The notes beneath the pieces are model-generated. The model ran no database searches. It worked only from the letters and a program-made list of their open reading frames with translations, and was not told the DNA's origin. DNA of 64,000 nt from UBA11524 sp034104265 (GTDB lineage: Bacteria; Bacillota; Clostridia; Christensenellales; Aristaeellaceae): contig JAXEEE010000132.1 in assembly GCA_034104265.1 (NCBI GenBank), forward strand, positions 19,919-83,918. The letters run 5' to 3'. The position numbers were made by a program, and so were the translations under genes. This document shows, in pieces, positions 27,201 to 33,903 of the stretch (its first letter is position 1; every line of letters begins with the position of its first letter).

Positions 27201-27863
27201 ATACTTGTCGCGATGGGAGGCCAGGCCGGCCTCATTCTTCAGGCAGTGGCGGATGATCTGGGGAACATCCAGGAAAATGCCCGCGCCGGTACCGCCGCAC
27301 ACGCCGGTGACGATGACAATCTCCAGACGCTGCAGGGGCTCGCCGTCGCCGTGCTCACGTCCCAGGATGGAGGCCAGCGCCGAACGGATGGCGCTGTAGA
27401 CCTGCTGGTAGTTGCGGGAAAGCATCAGACGGGCTGCCTGACGGTTGCCGCCCGCGCCGATGCCGTCGCCGGCCGCGTTCAGCGCCTGGTGAACCCAGGC
27501 ATGCTCGTCGGCAGTCAGCAGATTGTTGCGGAACTGGGGATCCAGGATGTGGGCAATGTCGGGGTAGGTGATGTTCAGATACTCGTGGGAGCTCAGCTCG
27601 CCCTGGGAGTTCGCATCCGTATCAATGCCGAGATACGCGGTGTGGCTGGGAACGGGGATGAACTGCCCGTCGCTTGTCTGCGGCAGCACATACCGCTGGG
27701 CAAATACCCGCTTGATGGTATTCACCGCGTTGACGCCTGTACCGCCCAGTCCGATGACCAGAAGGGGAGAAGGGACCTTCTTCACGCGCTCGATGGAAAT
27801 ATCAAGCAGTTCGTCCTGGTTGATATTGGTCATGAGCGTGTGGGGGGCATTGACCATGGTCAT
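24207..27863 (-). CDS. Tubulin/FtsZ-like GTPase with a very long C-terminal region
   Basis: The product is 1218 residues from ATG 27863. That start was chosen because AGGTGA sits 5 bases upstream; GTG 27872 is too close to any site. The N-terminal ~250 residues show the tubulin-superfamily nucleotide pocket in order: LLVIGLGGTGVNAV (G38-G43), LGIDTDANSQ (78-87, at the place of the FtsZ NTDxQ loop) and TGVCGGTGAG (G-box, 190-195). This fits the Pfam tubulin-like family (Tubulin_2) rather than FtsZ, TubZ or BtubA/B, which are 350-500 residues. The remaining ~950 residues look mostly helical, with no signal peptide or membrane segment. Whether it polymerises is unknown. It lies 51 bases after the vWA gene. 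Confidence 0.9.
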   Translation of the reverse strand: MTMVNAPHTLMTNINQDELLDISIERVKKVPSPLLVIGLGGTGVNAVNTIKRVFAQRYVLPQTSDGQFIPVPSHTAYLGIDTDANSQGELSSHEYLNITYPDIAHILDPQFRNNLLTADEHAWVHQALNAAGDGIGAGGNRQAARLMLSRNYQQVYSAIRSALASILGREHGDGEPLQRLEIVIVTGVCGGTGAGIFLDVPQIIRHCLKNEAGLASHRDKYQITGYIVMPDVSLRDVMDTTIQRRLKSNGYASLKELDFWMGVGEHQTPYAMKYYGGPSIDWTMPPYDKCILVSGGSTTTVYNDASEVVRNIIAENLLHYLADEEPSFTANGVKQYTYISHEDNIKNDIAFMHKPLPVNYRYRAISAYTKRIPKRKVLYYEGHLLFDTFMPMRDQHGNLAPNSALLQAGKAKEHALKIVGTVEDLYRNFCQTLNLPAICNVLSTDKAKLEAMRQMNPAPHDRYNIGTTPWITAVVQPQALQSANDYLTMAWERFLSFAQKVINDPQQGPFSLLQYLETQNGGLMPALREQVQSWDAYANNFSNDRNAKRNACLSSWKTFLNPPLLSARKAVEAYLENLKNYYGIMRKHAFMDAYAHASHVLLQRIEEFISDALAPMCRDLDKLQKRFSDPSVVTERDAADLVDMSQLTGNIDQVFSETNQNGQITQDFLKSLYACVAKTEVSADTSSSGVAFTYKHRGMDNVLMEMHKTLSDNCPAINGQSLDALMEQVVGPGIAEQNNYMDQLANSFMTGAEPLLIMDPSAPHMTFSYLSIPDDSPKHFARYSQTLGNHVQPKKSSLRDHIYCLTAWDGLPMHCYSLMSDLESTYYACLSDVTQSMRLHLVWDGNPNGDYTRNWCKLPTPSPYYFFSATSNPLCVNEWNAVKALTDRAIACGQIVINDSVSAPTFTIRTFWVDAHRTVAALSDTIRQRVQEITEMKVYPATGTAPTPDERLAMYQSYLGEAADTAFTPGRDASCMAAHLGLERAPIAPWDPAVAQNGALRQVALDNHRKLSQALSAAVLAANPRMQLIVSQQLEGFEALHNAMSEIANRRNVWAPRIAYADAFAKCMVYKLVSFGASNVFYTNDMGEKAPLIQENLLSKDLVGESSPLVRTAAYLADLPEANPVRKYLEHVVRLHDAELDQQETQGLLTKDAYQGMVNDLNALITIADNQLKLKRAALTSMNADTDTIGKTMELINAFRSFLSNRRDAYLFAMQMMI

Positions 27864-27914
27864 GGAAATCACCTGTCCTTCGTATTTGATGGCACTTGAC
27901 GTGCGTATTCAGGA

Positions 27915-30900
27915 TCAGAAGTCGGGGGTGTTGTCGGAGAAGCCGCTGCCGCTGCCGCTATTGGCAGGCGGGGCGGAGAAGCCGCCGTCCTGGCCGGCGG
28001 GCGCGCCGAAGCTGTCCGCGCTGGAGCTGAAGCCGAAGCCGCCCTGCTGGCCGAAGGGATCCGACATGCCGGAGCCGGGCGTGATCATCTCTTCGCTGCT
28101 GGCGAGAATCACGCGGATGAAGCTGCTGGCGTCGGCGCCTGCACGCAGCTCCAGGGACTGGCCGGGAGACCAGATCATGAGCTTCTTCCCCACGGGCTGA
28201 TTCTCCAGCGTGACGCTCACGCCGTCGGTCTGCTTGGGATTGCAGCTCACGCCGATGCTGCCGTGGCTTCCGCGCACGGGCTGGAGGGTCACTGCCGTCA
28301 GCACGGTGGGGGAAACGCCGGCGTTGCGGGCGTTGTCCTCCATGATGACGGAGGCCAGCGTGATGGCCTTGCGGGAGGGAGACAGATCGTAGGAATCAAA
28401 GTCGTAGGCGGACATGCCTTCCCGGGCATGCAGCGTGTAGGGAATGGGGAACTTGGGCTTGGCCAGGTGGCAGATGATGCAGATCAGGATGATCAGCCCG
28501 ATGAAGGCGGGAATCACGATGGAGGCCAGCGTCACCCACTTGCGCACCAGGTTGACAACCTTGCAGCTGAGCTTCAGCACGCCGGAGCTCTCGCCGTCGT
28601 TGTCCGTGGCCTTGACCTGCAGCACAACGCTGCCGTGGGCGCCGTCCCTGGGCGTCAGCCGGAAAACGCCGCCGCCCAGATCCTCGTACTGCAGGAGGTT
28701 GGCGTCGTTGGCGCCCTGCAGGCTGAGCGAGTAGGTCAGAGGATCGCCGTCCGCGTCGGTGAAGTATGCGGACAGATCCAGGTACAGCTCCTCGTTGTCG
28801 GAGGGCTGCTCCAGGAAGGCTGCGAAATCAGGCAGCGCATTGTGGCGAAGGGTCAGGTTCTTCTGCTCATCGGTCAGCATCGTGTTGCCGGGGGCGTTGT
28901 TGCTGACGTTCAGGGTCCAGGCAGGGGCGTTGACGGTCTGCCCGTTGTAGGAAACGTAGAAGGTCAGCTTCTTGTCGGCAAAGCTGTGCTCAGGGTTGAT
29001 CTGGCAGGTATAGCCGCTGCCGTTCCAGGCCATGGGGATGGTGGCGTTGTCCCAGCCGGACAGCTCCACGCGGACGTTGTTCTGCCAGTCAACCGCGAGA
29101 GCGTCCTGAACGTTCCGGGCCACAGGGGTCACCGTGAAGGTGTAGGGCTGGTTCTTGGCAAGCGCCACCCCATCCTGATAGGCGCTGCCGGTGCTGTCGG
29201 TGCAGGAAACCGTCATGTCATAGCTGCTGACAAAGGAGTTCAGGCCGGAAATGACGTTGAAGGTCAGGGTCTGCTGCAGCGTGCCGCCGTTGTCCCCGTC
29301 GGATACGGTGATCTGCGCCTCCACCACGCCGTCGCGCATCTGATCCGCGCCCTTCACCGTCCGGTAGGTCAGCGTGCTGCCCTCCAGACGCAGCTCCAGC
29401 GCATCGTCGGTGACGTCGTCGGCCATGGAGAAGGTCAGCGCGTCATGATCTTCATCCTGGAAGATGCTGTACAGATCCAGCGAATACGTCATGGGCGCTT
29501 CGGAGCCGGGCACATCGGCCTTGTCCACATCCACGCTGATGGTCGCCGAAGCGTTGCTGCTCATGGCGGGGGCGGTGTTGGTCAGCGTCAGGGGAATGAT
29601 CTGCTCACGGGAGATGCCCGCGCCCGCCACGGTGATGTGGATGCGGTACTCGCCCGCGCGCAGACGGTTGTAGCCGCCGGCGTCAAGGGCGATCTGGTTC
29701 AGGGCCAGCGCAGCGGTGAAGTTGAAATCGCCGGTCGTCATGCCGCCGGAGGTGACCACCTCGGCGCCGCCCTCGCTGTTCAGCCGCTCCAGCGCCCACG
29801 TGCCGCGGATAACGTACCAGTCCTCCTCTGCGGAGACGGGGTGATAGAGGTTGTAGTCCTCCGAACGCTGCGCCTTGCTCAGGTCGTAGAAGTAGGCCTC
29901 CAGGGCCACCGCGTCCTTCTTGGAGGCGGTCAGGGCCGTCTCGCCCTCGACGGTCTGGTTGGCGTTGACGCGGGAGGAGGTGCGCAGCTCCAGGGTGTCG
30001 TAGCTGTAAAGGAGGTTGAAGGTGATGTTGTTGAGGATTTCGTTCACGTCGGCATTGTCAGCCAGCTCGAACTCCAGCTTCCAGATGCCTGCAGGCAGGG
30101 GCTTGCTCAGCTTGTACAGGACGAAGTTGTCGCTGCTGAAGGGCTGCACGCCCACGGCCTTGCCGTCGCCGTCCACCAGACGGATGCTGCTTTCCTTCAG
30201 GCCCTTCTTCAGCACGAAAATGTTCGCCTCGCTGACGGAGGCGTTCAGGATCGGGATGCTGACGGTGTACTTGCCGCCGCCCGCGGATACGGGATACAGC
30301 CCCTGGGGCTGGCTGCTGCCGATGCGGTCGGCAAACATGGAGCCGAAGGCCAGGGGCAGCTCCTCCAGGGACAGGGGAGCATATTCCTCGGAGGCCAGGA
30401 AGGAATTCCTGAGGCTGTCAACGCTGGACAGGGAAGTGCCGCTGGTTTCAATGGGATAGAACTGGCCGTTGGTCCGCTCCGCCAGCTCAAGCAGCCGCCC
30501 GGCGTAGGTCTTGATTTCATTGGCCTTGTCGGTGCTGTTCCTGGCTCGCTTGGCATTGTAGAGCGCCACGGTGTATACGGGAATGCCGGCATCGCTGAGG
30601 ATGTCCTGCATGATGTTGACCAGCGAATCGGCGTCCGCGGTGGTTACGACCTTCGACTTGGTCTGCGTGAATTCGCCGCTGGCCGCGTCATAGGCCCAGT
30701 AGACCTTGGAGGTGCCGTTGGGCTTGTTTTCACCGTCGGTCAGGAGGATGATCATGGGCTGGTTCTTCGGATCCTTGCGCTCCGCCAGCAGCTGATACGC
30801 CTTGTACAGCGCCTCGCCGTAGTCAGTGCCGCCCGTGGTTTTCCCCTTGAACTCGTTGATGTCGGCGATCTTGGCCGTTCTGCGGGAAACGGTGTTGATG

Positions 30901-31181
30901 TCGGTGAAGCTGTCAGACCCGGTTTTCTGGTCGAAGGGCAGCACCGCCACACGGGAGCCGTCCATGTTGCACATGGCGACGATCATTTCCGCCGCGTCCA
31001 GACGGTAGCCGTCCGGGTCGTTGGTATCGCCCTCGGTCATGGAATTGCTCTGGTCAATGAGCAGTACAATATCCAGCGCCGTGGAAGGTGCGGCGGATGA
31101 CGATACGCTCTGGGCGGACGCGCCGGCCAAAAAAGCGGCGGTCAGCATCAAAACAAGCAAGATTGAAAGCAACTTTTTCAC
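27915..31181 (-). CDS. Secreted single-pass vWA protein with cadherin-like repeats and Asp-Phe cytosolic tail; first gene of the operon
   Basis: The product is 1088 residues from GTG 31181, which has GGGAGG 9 bases upstream; a frame extending to 31259 lacks a site. The signal peptide is MKKLLSILLVLMLTAAFLAGASA. The vWA domain (about 35-240) has an intact MIDAS: D43QSNS47, Thr in TGGTDYGEA and Asp in LLTDGEN. Further beta-rich repeats include two cadherin-like calcium motifs (DEDHDALTF and DADGDPLTY). One membrane helix (IVIPAFIGLIILICIICHL) leads to a ~190-residue cytosolic part whose last 60 residues are Gly/Ser/Phe/Pro-rich and end SDNTPDF. A surface sensor or adhesin that signals to the cytosolic GTPases is a reasonable inference. 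Confidence 0.92.
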   Translation of the reverse strand: MKKLLSILLVLMLTAAFLAGASAQSVSSSAAPSTALDIVLLIDQSNSMTEGDTNDPDGYRLDAAEMIVAMCNMDGSRVAVLPFDQKTGSDSFTDINTVSRRTAKIADINEFKGKTTGGTDYGEALYKAYQLLAERKDPKNQPMIILLTDGENKPNGTSKVYWAYDAASGEFTQTKSKVVTTADADSLVNIMQDILSDAGIPVYTVALYNAKRARNSTDKANEIKTYAGRLLELAERTNGQFYPIETSGTSLSSVDSLRNSFLASEEYAPLSLEELPLAFGSMFADRIGSSQPQGLYPVSAGGGKYTVSIPILNASVSEANIFVLKKGLKESSIRLVDGDGKAVGVQPFSSDNFVLYKLSKPLPAGIWKLEFELADNADVNEILNNITFNLLYSYDTLELRTSSRVNANQTVEGETALTASKKDAVALEAYFYDLSKAQRSEDYNLYHPVSAEEDWYVIRGTWALERLNSEGGAEVVTSGGMTTGDFNFTAALALNQIALDAGGYNRLRAGEYRIHITVAGAGISREQIIPLTLTNTAPAMSSNASATISVDVDKADVPGSEAPMTYSLDLYSIFQDEDHDALTFSMADDVTDDALELRLEGSTLTYRTVKGADQMRDGVVEAQITVSDGDNGGTLQQTLTFNVISGLNSFVSSYDMTVSCTDSTGSAYQDGVALAKNQPYTFTVTPVARNVQDALAVDWQNNVRVELSGWDNATIPMAWNGSGYTCQINPEHSFADKKLTFYVSYNGQTVNAPAWTLNVSNNAPGNTMLTDEQKNLTLRHNALPDFAAFLEQPSDNEELYLDLSAYFTDADGDPLTYSLSLQGANDANLLQYEDLGGGVFRLTPRDGAHGSVVLQVKATDNDGESSGVLKLSCKVVNLVRKWVTLASIVIPAFIGLIILICIICHLAKPKFPIPYTLHAREGMSAYDFDSYDLSPSRKAITLASVIMEDNARNAGVSPTVLTAVTLQPVRGSHGSIGVSCNPKQTDGVSVTLENQPVGKKLMIWSPGQSLELRAGADASSFIRVILASSEEMITPGSGMSDPFGQQGGFGFSSSADSFGAPAGQDGGFSAPPANSGSGSGFSDNTPDF

Positions 31182-31224
31182 GTGCAAGATCCTCCCTGCG
31201 GCTCTTTGATGAATTGCCTGCAGA

Positions 31225-31253
31225 TTGAGACAGACAATATTTATACGCACATT
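31225..31253 (-). promoter_or_regulatory. Possible promoter of the 21-kb operon
   Basis: The AT-rich 157-base gap before the vWA gene holds TATAAA and, 17 bases upstream on the minus strand, TGGTAA. The -35 match is poor, so this is only a candidate. I found no better pair in the gap. Confidence 0.3.
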
Positions 31254-31338
31254 CGACATACATTACCATTTTTCCTTCGGTGACTTTGCTATGTTGAAAA
31301 AACGTAAACAGATTGTAACAAATACCCGGATATGTGGA

Positions 31339-31842
31339 TCAAAAGAGAGGATTCTGTGGATCAGGCAGCGCATCGCGCCACCTTTCCGTCAGGCGCGCAA
31401 GGCTCCAGGCGGCGTTGGCGGGGCTGGTGGAGGGCAGCGCCAGCGCGGGTTTGTGCAGGATTGGCTGTAAATGCTGGGCGTAGAGCCGCGCGGCCAGCGC
31501 GCCGTTGCAGATCACCCGCTCAATGGGCGCGACGGCGGTGACCCGGGCGATATCGACGGGCACCGCGTCCCGGACGGAGGCGTCGGAGGAGCCCTCGATC
31601 CGGCAGGAGGCGATCACGTCCCACAGGGCCAGGCCGTGGCGGAGAATCAGCGACCGCTTTTGCGGGATGGTCAGCGGAGTTTCTTCATCATAAATGGACG
31701 CCAGCATGGGCCAGAAGCGGTTGCGGGGATGCCCGTAGAAGAACCCCTCCTCCCGGGAGCGCACGGAGGGAAAGCTGCCCAGAATCAGCGTCCGGCTTTC
31801 CGGGCCCACCACCGGCGGGAAGGGATGCACCACCTCGTTCAT
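31339..31842 (-). CDS. Uracil/hypoxanthine-DNA glycosylase family protein
   Basis: DNA-repair enzyme of the uracil-DNA glycosylase superfamily that removes deaminated bases. The product is 167 residues. The opening PPVVGPESRTLILGSFPSVRS carries the LILGSFPS motif, and FFYGHPRNRFWPML follows; both are characteristic of mismatch/deoxyinosine glycosylases. VICNGALAARLY and ALPSTSPANAAWSL supply the later conserved stretches. The ATG at 31842 overlaps the acetyltransferase stop (ATGA), so the two are probably translated together. Substrate preference (G:U, G:T or hypoxanthine) is not decided by the sequence. Confidence 0.9.
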   Translation of the reverse strand: MNEVVHPFPPVVGPESRTLILGSFPSVRSREEGFFYGHPRNRFWPMLASIYDEETPLTIPQKRSLILRHGLALWDVIASCRIEGSSDASVRDAVPVDIARVTAVAPIERVICNGALAARLYAQHLQPILHKPALALPSTSPANAAWSLARLTERWRDALPDPQNPLF

Positions 31843-32741
31843 GGGGCAAGCACCAGCCTTTCCGTGCCGTCCTCCGGGCGGAATCCGGCGTGGAGGCAGG
31901 CAGCCTGGCCCCGGGCGGCATACCCGGTCGCGTCCACCGCCACGGGCAGACGCCTGCCGAAGCGTTCCCAGCCGAAGGCCGCGCAGGCCCGGAGGAACTG
32001 CTCGCCCGCGCCCAGCCCTGTATGCTCCGGGCTGAGGGCGGGGAACATGGTCAGCGCGCCTTCTTCCGGCAGATACCAGGCCGCGCCGGCCAGCTGATCC
32101 GCCTCGTCCAGCACGGCGAAGCGGTGCTCCGCCGGGATGCAGGGCAGGGGATAGCCCCAGCTGCGGCAGACAGTCAGCCAGGCATCCTCCATGGGGACGA
32201 AGCGGTATCGCCGCGCCCGACCCGAACGATCCAGGTGCAGCCGGTAGAAATCCGCCGGGAAAACCTCGCTTCCGTCGAAGCGGGCGTACTCGCCCTCGTG
32301 GTCGAACACCATGCCGCAGCGGCGCATCACATGCCCGGAGGCGGCGTTGGCCCTGGCGTGGTTCGCGCTGAAATCCCGCGCGCCGAAGGTGCGGAAGGCA
32401 AAGGCAATCATGGCCCGGGCGGCTTCCGTGGCATAGCCCTGGCCCCAGCAGTCCCGGCGCAGGTTGTAGCCCACCTCCCAGGGCTCGCCGGGATTCTCCC
32501 CGGGGGACACGCCGCCGCTGCCCATCAGCAGCCCGTCGCCCTTGCGGACAAAGGCGAACTCCCACTGCGCGTCGGCAGCGGTGGTCAGCCAGGCGCGCAC
32601 ATCCTCCGCCCGGGTGTACAGGGGATAGGGCATGAAGCGGTTGACCTGCGGGTCGCCGCACCAGGCAAAGGCGGCCTCTGCGTCCTCCGGGGACAGGGCC
32701 CGCAGCAGGAGCCGGTCAGTTTCGATGGTGTAGGGATGCAT
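31839..32741 (-). CDS. GNAT acetyltransferase, RimJ/RimL type with extra C-terminal domain
   Basis: The product is 300 residues from ATG 32741 (AAGGAGG 6 bases upstream). The first ~170 residues are a RimJ/RimL-like GNAT domain: IETDRLLLRALSPEDAEAAF, EVGYNLRRDCWGQGYATEAARAM (acetyl-CoA loop) and ANAASGHVMRRCGM. The remaining ~125 residues (GAAWYLPEEGALTMFP... CLHAGFRP) resemble a second, shorter GNAT-like fold. Single-domain family members are about 180 residues, so this is a tandem or extended form. The substrate is unknown; N-terminal protein or small-molecule amines are typical. A terminator-like hairpin separates it from YhbY upstream, so it may have its own weak promoter. Confidence 0.88.
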   Translation of the reverse strand: MHPYTIETDRLLLRALSPEDAEAAFAWCGDPQVNRFMPYPLYTRAEDVRAWLTTAADAQWEFAFVRKGDGLLMGSGGVSPGENPGEPWEVGYNLRRDCWGQGYATEAARAMIAFAFRTFGARDFSANHARANAASGHVMRRCGMVFDHEGEYARFDGSEVFPADFYRLHLDRSGRARRYRFVPMEDAWLTVCRSWGYPLPCIPAEHRFAVLDEADQLAGAAWYLPEEGALTMFPALSPEHTGLGAGEQFLRACAAFGWERFGRRLPVAVDATGYAARGQAACLHAGFRPEDGTERLVLAP

Positions 32742-32773
32742 GGTGATCCTCCTTGGTATAAGCAGGTTCGCAA

Positions 32774-32813
32774 AACACAAAGCCGCCCGGAGCGCCATCG
32801 GCACACGGGCGGC
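32774..32813 (-). terminator. Terminator or attenuator between yhbY and the acetyltransferase
   Basis: On the minus strand GCCGCCCG pairs with CGGGCGGC around a 16-base loop, followed by TTTGTGTTTT. It lies 15 bases after the yhbY stop. Confidence 0.7.
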
Positions 32814-32827
32814 ATGGAAGAAACGGC

Positions 32828-33115
32828 TTACTCCAGCACGATGCGGGGGTTTTCCTTGCTGGGGCGGTAGATGACAAACCTGCGGCCGATGCACTGGACG
32901 GGCTCGGCCTCCAGGGCGGCGCACAGCTCCGTCGCGGCCTCCCGGGCGGAAAGGGGGCAGCCCTGCTGCACGGCACACTTGATCAGCTCCCGGGCCTCCA
33001 GGGCGTCGCTGGCCTGCTTGACCGTACCGGGGACAACCCCGTCCTTGCCGATGTAGAGAATGGTTTCCATGGTGTTGGCCATGCTGCGGAGCATAGCGCG
33101 CTGCTTGCTGGTCAT
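32828..33115 (-). CDS. yhbY: YhbY family RNA-binding protein (CRM domain)
   Basis: Small ribosome-assembly-associated RNA-binding protein. The product is 95 residues, as usual for the family. It shows MTSKQRAMLRSMANTMETILYIGKDGV at the N-terminus, ALEARELIKCAVQQ in the middle and the basic VQCIGRRFVIYRPSKEN at the end, the conserved surface of CRM domains. It sits in the ObgE cluster, a common linkage in Firmicutes. CAGGAGA precedes the ATG. Confidence 0.95.
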   Translation of the reverse strand: MTSKQRAMLRSMANTMETILYIGKDGVVPGTVKQASDALEARELIKCAVQQGCPLSAREAATELCAALEAEPVQCIGRRFVIYRPSKENPRIVLE

Positions 33116-33142
33116 TTGAATCTCTCCTGTTGTCAGTCGGTT

Positions 33143-33892
33143 TTATTCCTTCACGGCTCTGGTGGCCCAGAAGGTGGGAATCCCGTGGGAGGCCAGGTTG
33201 CCGGTGCCGTTGTTGTCTTCGTATACATCCGTCAGGTGCAGTCCCGCCTCCAGCTGACCGCCGATCTGCTCCTCCAGCGTGTGGGAAAACTGTACGCCCA
33301 GGTCCTTGCGCAGCATTTCCTCCATCAGCGCGGGATCCTTCAGCGGGTTGAATGGCAGGCTGTAGCGGACGGTGGTTTCATCCTCATCGAAGATGAAGTT
33401 CACGCCGTTGTCCAGCCCGCACAGCAGCGCGCCGCCCTTCTTCAGCACCCGGAAGCACTCCCGGAAGATGGGGCGAACCTCCTCCACGTAGCAGTTGGAC
33501 ACCGGGTGGAAGATCAGGTCGAAGGACTCGTCGGGGAAGGGGAGGGGCCTGGTCATGTCTGCCCGGATGACGCGGATGTCGTAGCCCTCCCGCTCCGCCA
33601 CCAGCCGCTCGCTCTCGCACTGCCTGGGGGAGTAGTCCAGCACGGTGCATTCCGCGCCCAGGGCGGTAAAGACGGGCATCTGCTGTCCGCCGCCGCTGGC
33701 CAGGCCCAGGACGCGCTTGCCCCGAAGTTCGCTCAGCCACGCCCGGGGCACGGGTTTGGTGGGGGTGAGGTACACCTGCCAGTCGCCCTGCTGAGCCTTC
33801 ACATACGCCTCATGGGTGATGGGCACGCCCCATTCCCAGCCATCCCGGCACCACTTGTCAATGGTGTCGGCGTTCAGCTGCTGATAATCCAT
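33143..33892 (-). CDS. Class I SAM-dependent methyltransferase
   Basis: The product is 249 residues. The Rossmann-fold motif I is visible as RVLGLASGGGQQMPVFTALGAE, motif II acidic end as CTVLDYSP, the motif III region as VIRADMTRPLPFPDESFDLIF, and a motif IV-like HPVSNCYVEEV. The substrate is not indicated. It is embedded between ObgE (11 bases) and YhbY (27 bases), so it is co-transcribed with ribosome-assembly genes. A similar small methyltransferase is often found next to them, but no RNA-binding domain is seen here. AAGGAG precedes the start. Confidence 0.92.
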   Translation of the reverse strand: MDYQQLNADTIDKWCRDGWEWGVPITHEAYVKAQQGDWQVYLTPTKPVPRAWLSELRGKRVLGLASGGGQQMPVFTALGAECTVLDYSPRQCESERLVAEREGYDIRVIRADMTRPLPFPDESFDLIFHPVSNCYVEEVRPIFRECFRVLKKGGALLCGLDNGVNFIFDEDETTVRYSLPFNPLKDPALMEEMLRKDLGVQFSHTLEEQIGGQLEAGLHLTDVYEDNNGTGNLASHGIPTFWATRAVKE

Positions 33893-33903
33893 AGGCTGCT
33901 CCT

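Noticed and set aside
24129..27899. A 1256-codon open frame on the plus strand opposite the tubulin-like gene, and similar long antisense frames opposite the 16770 and 53393 genes
   Set aside because: They are mirror frames produced by GC-rich codon use. Their products are Gly/His/Gln/Val-rich without domains, and they lack ribosome sites, while the opposite strand has clear motifs.
10087..31181. The tubulin/GTPase operon as a prophage or mobile defence island
   Set aside because: No integrase, transposase, tRNA attachment site, phage structural gene or nuclease is seen. GC content and codon style match the flanks, and housekeeping genes border it on both sides.
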